A stretch of DNA of 64,000 bases, taken from assembly GCA_019636755.1 (NCBI GenBank), contig JAHBWZ010000005.1, positions 186,001 to 250,000 of the forward strand, written 5' to 3'. Below the pieces are notes generated by a model. The model was given only the letters and a program-made list of their open reading frames with translations. It was not told the origin of the DNA and made no database searches. The position numbers were made by a program, and so were the translations under genes. Positions 1 to 8,867 of the stretch are shown one piece after another. The first letter of the stretch is position 1. Each line of letters starts with the position of its first letter. Source of the DNA: Phycisphaeraceae bacterium. Its GTDB lineage: Bacteria; Planctomycetota; Phycisphaerae; Phycisphaerales; SM1A02.

Positions 1-361
1 GCGCCCGGATGATGCCGTCGGCGCTCCGTCCCGCGGTGCCGGCCGGCCGCGGGTCCTCGGCGCTGACGCCGAGCGCGGCGCAGAGGCCGCTCAGCAGCAG
101 GACCGCCAGGGCGCAGAGCGCGAACAGGGTGACCGGATGCGGCAGCAGGTTCCCGAGCCACTCGACGGTGGCGAGGAATCGGGCGAACCATCCCCGTGGG
201 GGAGGCGGTCCGTCCGCGGGCGCCGTTCGCCCCGATGGACGGGGCCCGCCCGCGGTGGCGGGGGCCGCGTCGGCGGCCGGCACGGGGCGACCGGGGCCGC
301 GTGCCGGGCTGGTGGCCGCCGGACCGGTACCGTCCTCGCCGCTCGTCGGACGTCCGTCCAT
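1..361 (-). CDS. AbgT-family transporter, N-terminal part (runs off left edge)
   Basis: The minus strand reads open from an ATG at 361 to the window edge (120 codons). Residues 1-55 are a Pro/Ala/Gly-rich disordered leader. Residues about 58-98 (WFARFLATVEWLGNLLPHP, then a hydrophobic stretch and ALGVS) match the amphipathic start and first membrane helix of the AbgT family, whose members take up aminobenzoyl-glutamate or export antifolates in the inner membrane. A TATGCT hexamer ends 6 nt before the ATG, so the message is probably leaderless and this start is favoured. The rest of the roughly 500-residue transporter lies outside the window, so substrate cannot be judged. Confidence 0.72.
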   Translation of the reverse strand, partial: MDGRPTSGEDGTGPAATSPARGPGRPVPAADAAPATAGGPRPSGRTAPADGPPPPRGWFARFLATVEWLGNLLPHPVTLFALCALAVLLLSGLCAALGVSAEDPRPAGTAGRSADGIIRA

Positions 362-373
362 CCCGCGAGCATA
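362..373 (-). promoter_or_regulatory. -10 element of the AbgT gene (leaderless type)
   Basis: On the minus strand TATGCT (373-368) is followed by exactly 6 nt and then the ATG at 361. This spacing puts transcription initiation at the start codon. No Shine-Dalgarno sequence can fit. Confidence 0.55.
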
Positions 374-689
374 CCGATCCGCCCGCATCCCCGGAGCCTG
401 GTGGCCCTCTCTGCTACGCTGCGCGCCGCGCCGGGGGACCGGCGCGGCGCCCGATGGCGCGGGACGGGACCCACGGACGGCACATGACAGGCCCACGGAC
501 GGTACGCGGATGGCGGAGATCGCAGGGAACCTGAGTCGCATGCCCGGGACGGGCGACCCGTCCGACACCGGCCACCGCGCCGCGCGGGGGCTGCCGGCGC
601 GGCCGCCGGACGACGCGGCGACCATGGGGGTGATACGCGGCCAGCCGGGGGCCGACGGCCCCGGGGGCGCTTCCGGGTGGGCGCTGCCG
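374..689. other. Non-coding spacer
   Basis: This stretch separates the divergent AbgT gene and the small Cys/His protein. Reading frames here are open on both strands only because of the high GC content. A TACGCT at about 415 could be a -10 for rightward transcription, but there is no clear -35. In-frame ATGs at 510 and 624 could extend the next gene upstream, with composition unlike a conserved protein. Confidence 0.4.
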
Positions 690-920
690 ATGCCTGAGCG
701 GTGCGCCTGGTGCGGACGGCCCGCGGCGCACGTCCACGTGCACGGTCATGCCCAGTGCGCGGTGTGCGGCACGACGGTGGAGCCATGCTGCACCGGCGCG
801 CCGGCCTGCGCCGGCACCGGCTCATCCGTGTGGACCGGCGCAGGCGCTTCAACCGATGAATCGCTCGCCGGCCGGCGTACCGCGATCGACGGGGCCGGCG
901 GCGGGATGGTGCATGCATGA
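690..920 (+). CDS. Small Cys/His-rich protein, putative zinc ribbon
   Basis: A 76-residue product starting MPERCAWCGRP. The first 40 residues hold CxxC (C5, C8), an alternating His run HVHVHGH (14-20), a second CxxC (C23, C26) and a Cys pair at 33-34. This is a plausible metal-binding ribbon. The C-terminal half is low complexity. Its stop overlaps the ATGA at 917 upstream of the topoisomerase VI B subunit, so it is probably the first gene of that operon. Starts at 510 and 624 are possible; I prefer 690 because the recognisable fold begins there and GGGTGGG lies upstream. Function unknown; no partner is visible apart from the operon. Confidence 0.5.
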   Translation: MPERCAWCGRPAAHVHVHGHAQCAVCGTTVEPCCTGAPACAGTGSSVWTGAGASTDESLAGRRTAIDGAGGGMVHA

Positions 921-949
921 CGAGTCTTCTCGAATCGGGACAGGCCACG

Positions 950-2917
950 ATGACGGATGAACAGCGCGGTCAGCGGTCCAGGCGCGGGGCGGTGCGCGCC
1001 GGCGCGACCGCGGAGCAGATGGCCTCGAAGCAGCGGGAGATCTCGGTCAGCGAATTCTTCGCGAAGAACCGGCACCTGCTCGGGTTCGACAATCCCCGCA
1101 AGGCGCTCCTGACGACGGTCAAGGAGGCCGTCGACAATTCCCTGGACGCATGCGAGGAGGCGGGCATTCTTCCGGACATCCTGGTGGAGATCCGCGGCGC
1201 GTCGTCGGGTGTCGTCTCGGCGAATGACGACCGCTTCGTGGTGATCGTGCAGGACAACGGTCCCGGCATCGTCCGGCGCCAGGTCGAGAACATCTTCGGG
1301 AAGCTGCTGTACGGATCGAAGTTCCACCGCCTGAAGATGTCGCGTGGTCAGCAGGGGATCGGCATCTCGGCGGCCGGCATGTACGGCCTCATCACCACCG
1401 GTCGCCCGGTCCGGATCATCACCCGGACCGGCGCGAAGAGGCCCGCGCACGAGGTCGTCCTGAAGATGGACACCTCGAAGAACCGCGCGGACGTGGTGTC
1501 GGACACCGAGCATCCCGAGGACAACGCGATCTTCCCGGACGGCCACGGAACCCGCGTCGAGATCGAACTGCTCGGCAAGTACTTCAAGGGCGCCCGGTCC
1601 GTCGACGAGTACATCCAGCTCACATCCATCGCCAATCCGCATGCCAGCTTCACGTACCGGACGCCGGCGACTTCGAGTGCACCGGAGGGCGAATCGCTCT
1701 CCTTCCCGCGCAGCGTGGAGGAACTTCCGCCGCAGCCGCAGGAAATCCGGCCGCATCCGCACGGGATCGAACTCGGCACGCTCATCGGCATGCTCGAGCG
1801 GACGGAGCAGACGAAGCTGGGTGGGTTCTTCGCGGAGGAGTTCTGCCGGATCGGACCGAAGGTCGCCCAGCAGATCTGTGCGGCCGCGGGCGTGACGGCG
1901 CAGTCCTGGGTGAAATCCGTCGATCATGCCGCGGCCGAGAAGCTCTATGCCGCGCTGCAGGTCGCGAAGGTCATGGGACCGCCGACCGACTGCGTCTCTC
2001 CGATCGGTGTCCGGACGCTCATCCGCGGACTGGAGCAGGGACTGCGACCTGACTTCATCGCCGTCGCGTCGCGGCCTCCGGCGGTCTACCGCGGTCGGCC
2101 GTTCATCATCGAGGCGGGCATCGCGTACGGCGGGAATCTCCGTGCGGACGAGTCGGCGCGCGTCTACCGCTTCGCGAACCGGGTGCCGCTGCAGTACCAG
2201 CAGTCGGCGTGCTCCTCGTTCAAGGCCGTGATCGAGTCGAACTGGCGGCTGTACGGCCTGGAGCAGCCGCGCGGATCGCTCCCGGTCGGGCCGATGGTCT
2301 TCATGATCCACATGGCGAGCGTGTGGGTGCCGTTCACCAGCGAGAGCAAGGAGGCGATCGCGGACTACGACGAGATCCGCGCCGAGATGGCACTGGCGCT
2401 GCGCGACTGCGGGCGGAGGCTGCGCGCGTATCTCAATCGCCGGAAGCGCATGCGGCTTGCCGGCGAACGGCGCGATGTCTTCCGGCGCTACATCGGCGAG
2501 GTGGCGAAGGCATGCGCCTCCCTGACGGGTCAGGACGCGGAACCGATCTATGAAGCGCTGCTGAGTACCGCGCGGCGCAAGACGGTCGAGATGGACCAGG
2601 TGCTGGACGACGAAGGTCGCGTCGTGCGCGACCTCGAGCGGCTGGAGGCCGATGAATCGGTGTACATCCGAGCCGGCGCGGAGGATGGCGATGACGCCGA
2701 TGCAGCCGCGGACGCGGTCGAGCCGGGCGGGATCGCCGGCGGGACGACGCCGGCCGTGCGTCGTGGGCGGCGATCGGCCGCGATCGGCGACGGCGAGGCC
2801 GCGCAGGGAACGCTGTTCGATGAGTCGGACGACGGGCCGCCCGCCGTGGCGCCGGGATCCGTGCGCCGGAAGGTCATCGTGAAGAAGAAGAAGGTCCGTC
2901 GACGTTCCGGCGGCTGA
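950..2917 (+). CDS. top6B: DNA topoisomerase VI subunit B (ATPase)
   Basis: ATPase subunit of the type IIB enzyme that passes one duplex through a double-strand break. With the ATG at 950 the protein has 655 residues. An in-frame ATG at 917 would add 11. The GHKL fold is complete: N-box EAVDNSLDACEEAG (59-72), G1 box DNGPGI (102-107), G2 box SRGQQGIGIS (about 130-140). An H2TH-like middle and a transducer domain with the KxKRxR-like switch region follow (NRRKRMR near 510). After about residue 570 comes a long acidic, disordered linker and a Lys-rich tail (VIVKKKKVRRR) absent from archaeal enzymes. Subunit A starts 17 bp downstream, so the two form one transcription unit. Identification is firm. 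Confidence 0.95.
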   Translation: MTDEQRGQRSRRGAVRAGATAEQMASKQREISVSEFFAKNRHLLGFDNPRKALLTTVKEAVDNSLDACEEAGILPDILVEIRGASSGVVSANDDRFVVIVQDNGPGIVRRQVENIFGKLLYGSKFHRLKMSRGQQGIGISAAGMYGLITTGRPVRIITRTGAKRPAHEVVLKMDTSKNRADVVSDTEHPEDNAIFPDGHGTRVEIELLGKYFKGARSVDEYIQLTSIANPHASFTYRTPATSSAPEGESLSFPRSVEELPPQPQEIRPHPHGIELGTLIGMLERTEQTKLGGFFAEEFCRIGPKVAQQICAAAGVTAQSWVKSVDHAAAEKLYAALQVAKVMGPPTDCVSPIGVRTLIRGLEQGLRPDFIAVASRPPAVYRGRPFIIEAGIAYGGNLRADESARVYRFANRVPLQYQQSACSSFKAVIESNWRLYGLEQPRGSLPVGPMVFMIHMASVWVPFTSESKEAIADYDEIRAEMALALRDCGRRLRAYLNRRKRMRLAGERRDVFRRYIGEVAKACASLTGQDAEPIYEALLSTARRKTVEMDQVLDDEGRVVRDLERLEADESVYIRAGAEDGDDADAAADAVEPGGIAGGTTPAVRRGRRSAAIGDGEAAQGTLFDESDDGPPAVAPGSVRRKVIVKKKKVRRRSGG

Positions 2918-2933
2918 CGAGGGAGCGAACACC

Positions 2934-4094
2934 GTGGCGAAGAAGAAGACGACGTCCCGTCCGACGACCGACCGTGGCGGGACGTCGGCGCCGGCGCGGC
3001 GGGACACCGACGCGCAGACGATCGGGCGGCTGGAGACACTGGGCGCCGCGGTGGCGCGCGCGGGCCTCAGCGGGGCCGATCCGCAGCTTGACGTGCCCGC
3101 ACGGACGCTGGCGAACACGGAGTGGGATCGGAAGAAACGGACGCTCCGCATGGGCGGCGCGACCCAGCGCCGGGAACTCTTCAACCTGAACCAGTCCAAG
3201 CGTTTCATGCAGACGGTGCTCGTCGCGAGCGGTGTGCGTGACCTTGTCGAGGCAGGGAAGACGCTTTCCCTTCGAGGCATGTACTACAAGTGCCTGCACA
3301 CGATCGCCGGCACGAAGGAGAAGACGCTCGAAGACCAGGCGGACTCCGACAACGCGCTGGAGGACCTGGAAGTCACGCTCGGCTCGCTCCGGGAGGAATT
3401 GCACGTCTTCGCCAAGAAGAAGGGGACGATGGTCGGGAACATCACCGTCATCGACAACGGAGACGAGATCGACTGCCGGCGGATGGGCACGGGCGGATAC
3501 GGCATCCCGAGCATCTGCGAGCCCGGCGTCGTCCGCTTCGGGAAGTGTGACGCAAAGTTCGTCCTGCACGTGGAGAAGGACACGGTCTGGCAGCGCTTCA
3601 ACGAGGACCGGTTCTGGGAGAAGCACAATTGCATCCTGGCCGAGGGGGGCGGGCAGCCGCCGCGCGGCGTCCGCCGGCTCCTGCAGCGGCTGAACCAGGA
3701 ACTGGGTCTGCCCATCTACTGCCTGCTCGACTGCGATCCGTGGGGGCACTACATCTTCTCCGTGATCAAGCAGGGGTCGATCAATCTCGCCTTCGAGAGC
3801 GAACGCATGGCGATCCCCGATGCGAAGTTCATCGGAATCCGCGCGAAGGACTACCGGGAGTGTGAACTGACGGACGACGTGCAGATCGCACTCAATGACC
3901 GTGATATCGCGCGGGCGAAGCAGATTGCGGAGTATCCGTGGTTCGCATCGCATCGCGGCTGGCAGGGCGAGATCCGCCGGATGCTCGACAACGGCTTCAA
4001 GATGGAAGTGGAATCCCTCATCACGAAGGACATCTCCTACGTGACGGAGGTCTACGTGCCGCAGCGCCTGCGGGCGAAGGACTTCCTGGAATAG
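2934..4094 (+). CDS. top6A: DNA topoisomerase VI subunit A (Spo11-like)
   Basis: DNA-cleaving subunit of topoisomerase VI, 386 residues. It starts at GTG 2934 behind GAGGGAG. The winged-helix CAP domain carries the catalytic tyrosine motif LSLRGMYYK (111-119); Tyr117 or Tyr118 attacks the DNA backbone. The Toprim domain shows the metal-binding Glu (HVEKDTVWQRF) and the DxD pair in LLDCDPWGHY. The N-terminal 50 residues are a basic disordered extension. The gene follows subunit B directly. Together with the gyrB 1 kb further on, the cell has both type IIA and type IIB machinery. Found mainly in archaea and plants, with a patchy bacterial distribution that includes planctomycetes. Confidence 0.95.
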   Translation: MAKKKTTSRPTTDRGGTSAPARRDTDAQTIGRLETLGAAVARAGLSGADPQLDVPARTLANTEWDRKKRTLRMGGATQRRELFNLNQSKRFMQTVLVASGVRDLVEAGKTLSLRGMYYKCLHTIAGTKEKTLEDQADSDNALEDLEVTLGSLREELHVFAKKKGTMVGNITVIDNGDEIDCRRMGTGGYGIPSICEPGVVRFGKCDAKFVLHVEKDTVWQRFNEDRFWEKHNCILAEGGGQPPRGVRRLLQRLNQELGLPIYCLLDCDPWGHYIFSVIKQGSINLAFESERMAIPDAKFIGIRAKDYRECELTDDVQIALNDRDIARAKQIAEYPWFASHRGWQGEIRRMLDNGFKMEVESLITKDISYVTEVYVPQRLRAKDFLE

Positions 4095-4183
4095 CAGAGG
4101 ACGGCCTCGCGATCGCCCGGGGCCGGCGGACGCGCCCAGCGCGGTTCACCGGGCGTCGGCATCGTGCGGGGCGACCGTCGGCG

Positions 4184-5017
4184 TCAGGCGGGTGCGGCCG
4201 GTGGCAGCGTCACGATGAACTCGCAGCCGCGGCCGGGCTCGGAGTGCACCTCGATCCGACCGCCGTGTTCCTCGATGATGCGGCGCGCGGTCGGCAGGCC
4301 CAGCCCCGTCCCGCCCGAGCGGAACGAGACGTACGGCCTGAAGATCTCCGGAAGGCGCTCGGGCGGAATGCCGGGACCGGTGTCGCAGATGCGGAGTCGG
4401 ACCCCGTCCGGCGAGGGTCCCACGGAAACGGTCAGCGATCGCGCGGCGCCGTCCGCCGGGGCGCCGCTCATGGCCTGCAGCGCGTTGATCATGAGGTTCA
4501 GGATCGCCTGCTTGAGCAGGGCCGCATCCACGGCGGCGACTGCCGGCGTGCCGGGCGGATCGCAGCGCAGCGTCACGCCCGCCTGTGTGCACTGCGGCAG
4601 GAAGAAGTCGCAGAGTTCCTCGATCAGCACGCCGACATCCTGCACCTGCGGGTCGAGCCGGATGCGTCCGGCGAACCGGAGGAAGTCGGTCAGGATGCCG
4701 CGGAGGCGCTCGACCTCCCGGAGAAGGCTGTCGAGACGCTTCCGCAGGCGGTCACGCTGCGCCGCCGGCATGTCCGCGTCGTCAAGGCCCTCGCGCAGCA
4801 GGTCGCCGTTGAGCAGGACCGTCGAGAGCGGGTTCTTGATCTCGTGGGCCAGACCGCCGGTCATCGTGCCCAGTTCAGCAAGCCGTTCGGCGTCGCGGGC
4901 GCGCCGTTCCGCCTCGCGGATCCTCGCTTCAAACCGGGCGAGATGACGTCGCCAGAATGGGATCGCGATGAGTGCGCCGGCGGCGATGCCGGCGATGAAG
5001 GCGGGAATCAGCCACAC
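4184..5017 (-). CDS. Membrane-anchored sensor histidine kinase
   Basis: 277 residues: one N-terminal membrane helix (1-22), a short coiled coil (25-48), the HisKA dimerisation helix with H58 in GGLAHEIKNP, and a HATPase_c domain with N box NLMINALQA (174-182), G1 DTGPGI (212-217) and G2 GGTGLGL (235-241). The layout is NtrB/AtoS-like but has no periplasmic sensor or PAS domain, so its input is unknown. No response regulator is adjacent; it is an orphan here. It starts at GTG 5017, six nt after a TAGACT -10 element, so the mRNA is probably leaderless. It converges on the top6 operon with an 89-bp gap. Confidence 0.88.
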   Translation of the reverse strand: MWLIPAFIAGIAAGALIAIPFWRRHLARFEARIREAERRARDAERLAELGTMTGGLAHEIKNPLSTVLLNGDLLREGLDDADMPAAQRDRLRKRLDSLLREVERLRGILTDFLRFAGRIRLDPQVQDVGVLIEELCDFFLPQCTQAGVTLRCDPPGTPAVAAVDAALLKQAILNLMINALQAMSGAPADGAARSLTVSVGPSPDGVRLRICDTGPGIPPERLPEIFRPYVSFRSGGTGLGLPTARRIIEEHGGRIEVHSEPGRGCEFIVTLPPAAPA

Positions 5018-5029
5018 GCGGTGAGTCTA
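5018..5029 (-). promoter_or_regulatory. -10 element of the histidine kinase (leaderless type)
   Basis: TAGACT on the minus strand (5029-5024) lies exactly 6 nt before the GTG start at 5017. There is no space for a ribosome-binding site. Confidence 0.6.
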
Positions 5030-5085
5030 CCGCCGGACACGCCGGATCCGGGCGCCGGAACGGGCGGTCCGGGCGTCCGCCGTCG

Positions 5086-5091
5086 TATACT
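5086..5091 (+). promoter_or_regulatory. Candidate -10 element for gyrB
   Basis: TATACT lies about 60 nt upstream of the gyrB ATG, predicting a leader of about 53 nt. The -35 region is not convincing, and GAGG lies 7-10 nt before the ATG. Confidence 0.4.
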
Positions 5092-5150
5092 TCCGGTCTC
5101 CCGCCGGTCGCGCCGCGGCCCGGCAGGACCGTTCGATCCGCGAGGCCTGC

Positions 5151-7700
5151 ATGACCGACACGAGTCTGACCACGACCGACGCGCCCGACACCTACACATC
5201 CGAGTCCATTCAGGTCCTGGAAGGACTGGAGGCGATCCGGAAGCGCCCCGGCATGTACGTGGGCGGAACCGGGCTGAGCGCGCTGCATCACCTGGTCTAT
5301 GAGTGCGTCGACAACGCGATCGACGAGGTGATGGCAGGCTATGCGACGACCGTGTTCGTCCGCCTCGGCGTTGACGGATCGTGCACCGTGATAGACGACG
5401 GGCGCGGCATGCCTGTCGACCCGATGCGCCATGAGAACCCGCTCATCGACGGGCGCCCCGCGGTCGAAGTCATCATGACCCAGGTGCATGCGGGCGGGAA
5501 GTTCTCCGACAATGCGTACAAGGTTTCCGGCGGGCTGCACGGCGTCGGCGTCAAGTGCGTGAATGCGCTGAGTGAGTGGACGGAGGTGGAGGTCGCGAAG
5601 GGCGGGCGGGTCTATCAGATCACCTTCGCCCGGGGCGAAGTGGACCAGCCGCTTCGGGAGATCGCGGGCGCCACGGAGGCGGGGGGTCCGGCACCGGCGC
5701 AGGCACGTCGCAACGGCACGCGGATCTCGTTCCTTCCGGACGCGGTGATCTTCCCGGACACGGTGTTCCGTTTCGAGATGCTCCAGCATCGACTCCGCGA
5801 ACTCGCCTACCTCAATCCCGGCGTCACGATCCGCCTGCTTGATGAGCGCGTGGATGCCGAGGGACGGGTGCGCGAGGAGACGTTCCACTACGAGAACGGC
5901 CTGGCCGGGTACGTTGAGCATCTCAACAGGTCCAAGACCGTACAGAGCCCGGTGCTGCGCATGACGGCGGAGGACCCGGAATCGGGGATGAGTGCCGACA
6001 TTGCCATGCAGTACACCGATGCGACGAACGAGATGCTGCTGGCATTCGGCAACAACATCGTCAATCCCGACGGCGGGACGCACGTGCAGGGCTTCAAGAC
6101 GGCGCTCACACGCACGATCAACGGCTATGCCAAGCGGGAGAACTTCCTGAAGGACCTCATTCCGTCGGGTGACGATCTCCGGGAGGGATTGACCGTCGTG
6201 ATCGCGGTGCGGCTGCGCGACCCGCAGTTCAACAACCAGACGAAGGAGAAGCTGCTCAATCCGGAGGCGGAGTCATTCGTCTCGCAGACGGTCTCCGAGC
6301 GACTGGGCTCCTGGCTGGAACAGAACCCCGCGGAGGCGAGGAAGATCTGCCAGCGCGCCGTGCTCGCCGCGCAGGCACGTGAGGCGGCCCGGAAGGCGCG
6401 GGAACTCATCAAGCGCAAGGGGGCGCTGGAGTCCGGCGGCATGCCGCAGAAGCTGGCGGACTGTGCAACGAATGACGTGGAGCGAAGCGAACTCTTCATC
6501 GTCGAGGGTGATTCCGCCGGCGGATCGGCAAAGGGCGGGCGCGACCATGACACGCAGGCGATCCTTCCGCTCCGCGGAAAGATCCTGAACGTGGAGAAGG
6601 CGCGTCTGGACCGTATCCTCGGATTCGAGGAGATCCGGGTGCTGATCCAGGCGCTGCAGTGCGGTGTAGGCGAGGACTTCGATATCTCACGGCTTCGGTA
6701 CGGCAAGATCGTGATCATGACCGACGCCGACGTGGACGGGTCGCACATCCGGACGCTGCTGCTGACGTTCTTCTTCCGGCAGATGTCGGAACTCATCAGG
6801 CACGGGCGCGTCTACCTGGCGCAGCCGCCGCTGTACCAGATCACCTCCGGCCGCCGCGTGCGGTACGTCCTGGGCGAGCGGGAGATGGCGGAGACGCTGA
6901 CCAGCCAGGCGCTGGAGCGTGCGGAACTGCTCGTGCGAGACGCGGACGGCGCGATCCGCCGGAGGATCTCGGGCGCGGAACTGCAGTCGGTCGTCCGCTC
7001 GCTCGTGCGCCTGGCAGAACTTGTCGGGATCGCTGAACGGCGCGGCACGCCGTTCGCCGATCTCCTCTCGCTGCGTGCGCGTGATCCGGATGGATCGGGG
7101 CGACTCCCCTCGTGCCGGCTGGTGTGGCCGGGCGGAGAGATCTTCTGCTGGTCGACGGAGGAGGCCGTGCGCGAGGTGGAGAAGCGCCACCTTGTCCTGG
7201 ACGCGCTCGGCGCGGGCAACGGTGCCGCGGGTGACGCGGCGCGGGTCGCGGTCATCCGTGAACTTCACGAGAATCGCGAGATCGAACGGATCATCCGGAG
7301 GATCGCCGAGGTGGACCTGGACATCTCGGACTGGTCGCTGGTGCAGGAGGAAGCGGTCACGGGCGAACGGCTGCCGACGCGTTTCGCATGGCTCGTGCGG
7401 AGGGAGAACGGCACGGAAAGCGTCGTCGACGTGCCGAACATACCGTCCATCCTGAGCGGCCTCCACGAGATCGGGCGTCAGGGGATCGAGATCAAGCGAT
7501 TCAAGGGCCTTGGCGAGATGAACCCGGAGGAACTCTGGGAGACCACCATGGATCCGGCACGGCGCACGCTGCTCAAGGTCACCTGGGATGCTGCGTCCGA
7601 GGCCGATCGCCTGTTCTCCGTGCTCATGGGCGAGGACGTCGAACGGCGCCGGACCTACATCGAGGATCACGCGCTGGAAGTCCGCAACATCGATGTATGA
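5151..7700 (+). CDS. gyrB: DNA gyrase subunit B
   Basis: ATPase subunit of gyrase, which introduces negative supercoils together with GyrA (not in the window). 849 residues. The N-terminal ATPase domain has RKRPGMYVG, the N box ECVDNAIDE and DDGRGMP. The transducer follows. The Toprim domain has EGDSAGGSAKGGRD, LPLRGKILNVEKAR and the metal site DADVDGSHI. The C-terminal end shows IKRFKGLGEMNPEELWETTM. A segment of about 170 residues between the Toprim halves and RFKGLGEMN makes it longer than the roughly 640-residue short GyrB type; such inserts are known in Gram-negative GyrB. It stands alone, not in a dnaA-dnaN-recF cluster. Confidence 0.96.
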   Translation: MTDTSLTTTDAPDTYTSESIQVLEGLEAIRKRPGMYVGGTGLSALHHLVYECVDNAIDEVMAGYATTVFVRLGVDGSCTVIDDGRGMPVDPMRHENPLIDGRPAVEVIMTQVHAGGKFSDNAYKVSGGLHGVGVKCVNALSEWTEVEVAKGGRVYQITFARGEVDQPLREIAGATEAGGPAPAQARRNGTRISFLPDAVIFPDTVFRFEMLQHRLRELAYLNPGVTIRLLDERVDAEGRVREETFHYENGLAGYVEHLNRSKTVQSPVLRMTAEDPESGMSADIAMQYTDATNEMLLAFGNNIVNPDGGTHVQGFKTALTRTINGYAKRENFLKDLIPSGDDLREGLTVVIAVRLRDPQFNNQTKEKLLNPEAESFVSQTVSERLGSWLEQNPAEARKICQRAVLAAQAREAARKARELIKRKGALESGGMPQKLADCATNDVERSELFIVEGDSAGGSAKGGRDHDTQAILPLRGKILNVEKARLDRILGFEEIRVLIQALQCGVGEDFDISRLRYGKIVIMTDADVDGSHIRTLLLTFFFRQMSELIRHGRVYLAQPPLYQITSGRRVRYVLGEREMAETLTSQALERAELLVRDADGAIRRRISGAELQSVVRSLVRLAELVGIAERRGTPFADLLSLRARDPDGSGRLPSCRLVWPGGEIFCWSTEEAVREVEKRHLVLDALGAGNGAAGDAARVAVIRELHENREIERIIRRIAEVDLDISDWSLVQEEAVTGERLPTRFAWLVRRENGTESVVDVPNIPSILSGLHEIGRQGIEIKRFKGLGEMNPEELWETTMDPARRTLLKVTWDAASEADRLFSVLMGEDVERRRTYIEDHALEVRNIDV

Positions 7701-7755
7701 GTTCAGGACGGGCGCGATCGTGCGCAGGACCACCCCCGAGACCATTGCGGGGGCG

Positions 7756-7826
7756 TTCATGGACACACCCATTCCGGCGTTCAGGGACACACCCATTCAA
7801 TCGCAGTCATGGCCACACCCGTCGGC
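7756..7826 (+). repeat. Cluster of three REP-like units (GGACACACCC type)
   Basis: Three related units: TTCATGGACACACCCATTC at 7756-7774, TTCAGGGACACACCCATTC at 7780-7798 (period 24), and TCATGGCCACACCC continuing GTCGGC at 7807-7826. The third unit recurs as an exact 20-nt inverted copy at 12471-12490, and with one change at 10919-10938, around the decayed RAYT. The rest of 7701-8222 holds no gene I can support. A direct repeat of the type GTCCATGTCCGTGATCCGC lies near 8150-8200. Confidence 0.6.
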
Positions 7827-8222
7827 CCGGTGGCGCAGGTCAGCGGTGGTCCGCCGTGTGCCGGGGATGGAGGTGCCTCGGGTGTGCGCCCGGCGGCGTA
7901 TCGCCGGAGTCGACCTGCACGCGGGAGTCGCCAGGCCCGGGGATGGTACGTGTGCGTGCGCCATGCGGCCGTCGATGAACGGCACCGGGAACCTGTCCTC
8001 CCCCGTCATGGCCGCCGGGGCTGGACACGAGGCTCCTCGTACGCCATGAGGCGCAGGGCATGGGTGCGCGCGTCGTACCCTCGCGCGCAGGCGCAGCGAC
8101 GGTGCCGGGGCCGTACGGCGGCGCACCGGGCCCGGCCTGAGGACGTCCATGATCCGCGACCGCGTCCATGTCCGTGATCCGCAACCGCGTCCGTGTCCGC
8201 GTACAGCGAGATTCCGGCAGCA

Positions 8223-8867
8223 TCAGGCGCTCACGCGCACTTCCCGGCGCGACCGGCGGCGTCCGCGCATGATGAGCGGCGCCAGCGAGAACACCGCGAG
8301 GACCGCCGGCGCGGGGACGGTGGCGCCGCCGAAGTGGAGATCGTCGACGGGAAGGACGCCGCTGACCGGATCGCGCAGTTCCACGCGATCGAATGGGGTG
8401 TCGGAGACGAGGGCGGAGAAGAGCCCCACGCCATTCTGGATGAAGTGCTTCGGCGGCGCAATACGTTCACCGTCAAGGTACAGGGACACCTCGAGATCTC
8501 CCGCGTGATCCACCGCAAGCCAGCGCTGCGGCGAGTCGAAGGTGAGGATGAGCGGTGTCCAGAGGTGATGTGGATAGAGACCGAACCCATCGTGGACGTA
8601 GGTTGTACTCTCAAAGATCGAGTACCCGGGATCGAACAGAACCCCGTGACTCGCCGCGTACTCGTCGCCCTGAAGCGGTCCGGTCGGATGCTCGGTGAAC
8701 GTGATCGTCTGGAACGCGCCGCCCACGGCCGATTCCCAGAGCGGTCGATCCGTGTAGTACGTCACTTCTGCGGCGAGCGAAGGCCCGGCCGTGAGCAGCA
8801 TGGCCAGCAGGGGAGCCGGCAGGCGTGACACTCCGGTCGCGCTCGTGAGCGTGTGTGATGGACTCAT
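8223..8867 (-). CDS. Secreted protein with VPAPA-type sorting signal
   Basis: 214 residues. An N-terminal signal peptide (hydrophobic about 15-33, ending SLAAE) precedes a beta-rich body with no recognised catalytic motif. The C-terminus is VPAPAVLAVFSLAPLIM followed by an Arg-rich tail. This is the tripartite pattern (short motif, membrane helix, basic cluster) of PEP-CTERM/VPxPA exosortase-processed proteins, so it is probably a cell-envelope protein. Its ATG overlaps the stop of the upstream HAF/dockerin gene by 4 bp (ATGA), so the two are translationally coupled. No function can be assigned to the body. Confidence 0.7.
   Translation of the reverse strand: MSPSHTLTSATGVSRLPAPLLAMLLTAGPSLAAEVTYYTDRPLWESAVGGAFQTITFTEHPTGPLQGDEYAASHGVLFDPGYSIFESTTYVHDGFGLYPHHLWTPLILTFDSPQRWLAVDHAGDLEVSLYLDGERIAPPKHFIQNGVGLFSALVSDTPFDRVELRDPVSGVLPVDDLHFGGATVPAPAVLAVFSLAPLIMRGRRRSRREVRVSA

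Noticed and set aside
746-3280. An 844-codon minus-strand frame across topoisomerase VI subunit B.
   Set aside because: Antisense shadow of a well-conserved gene.
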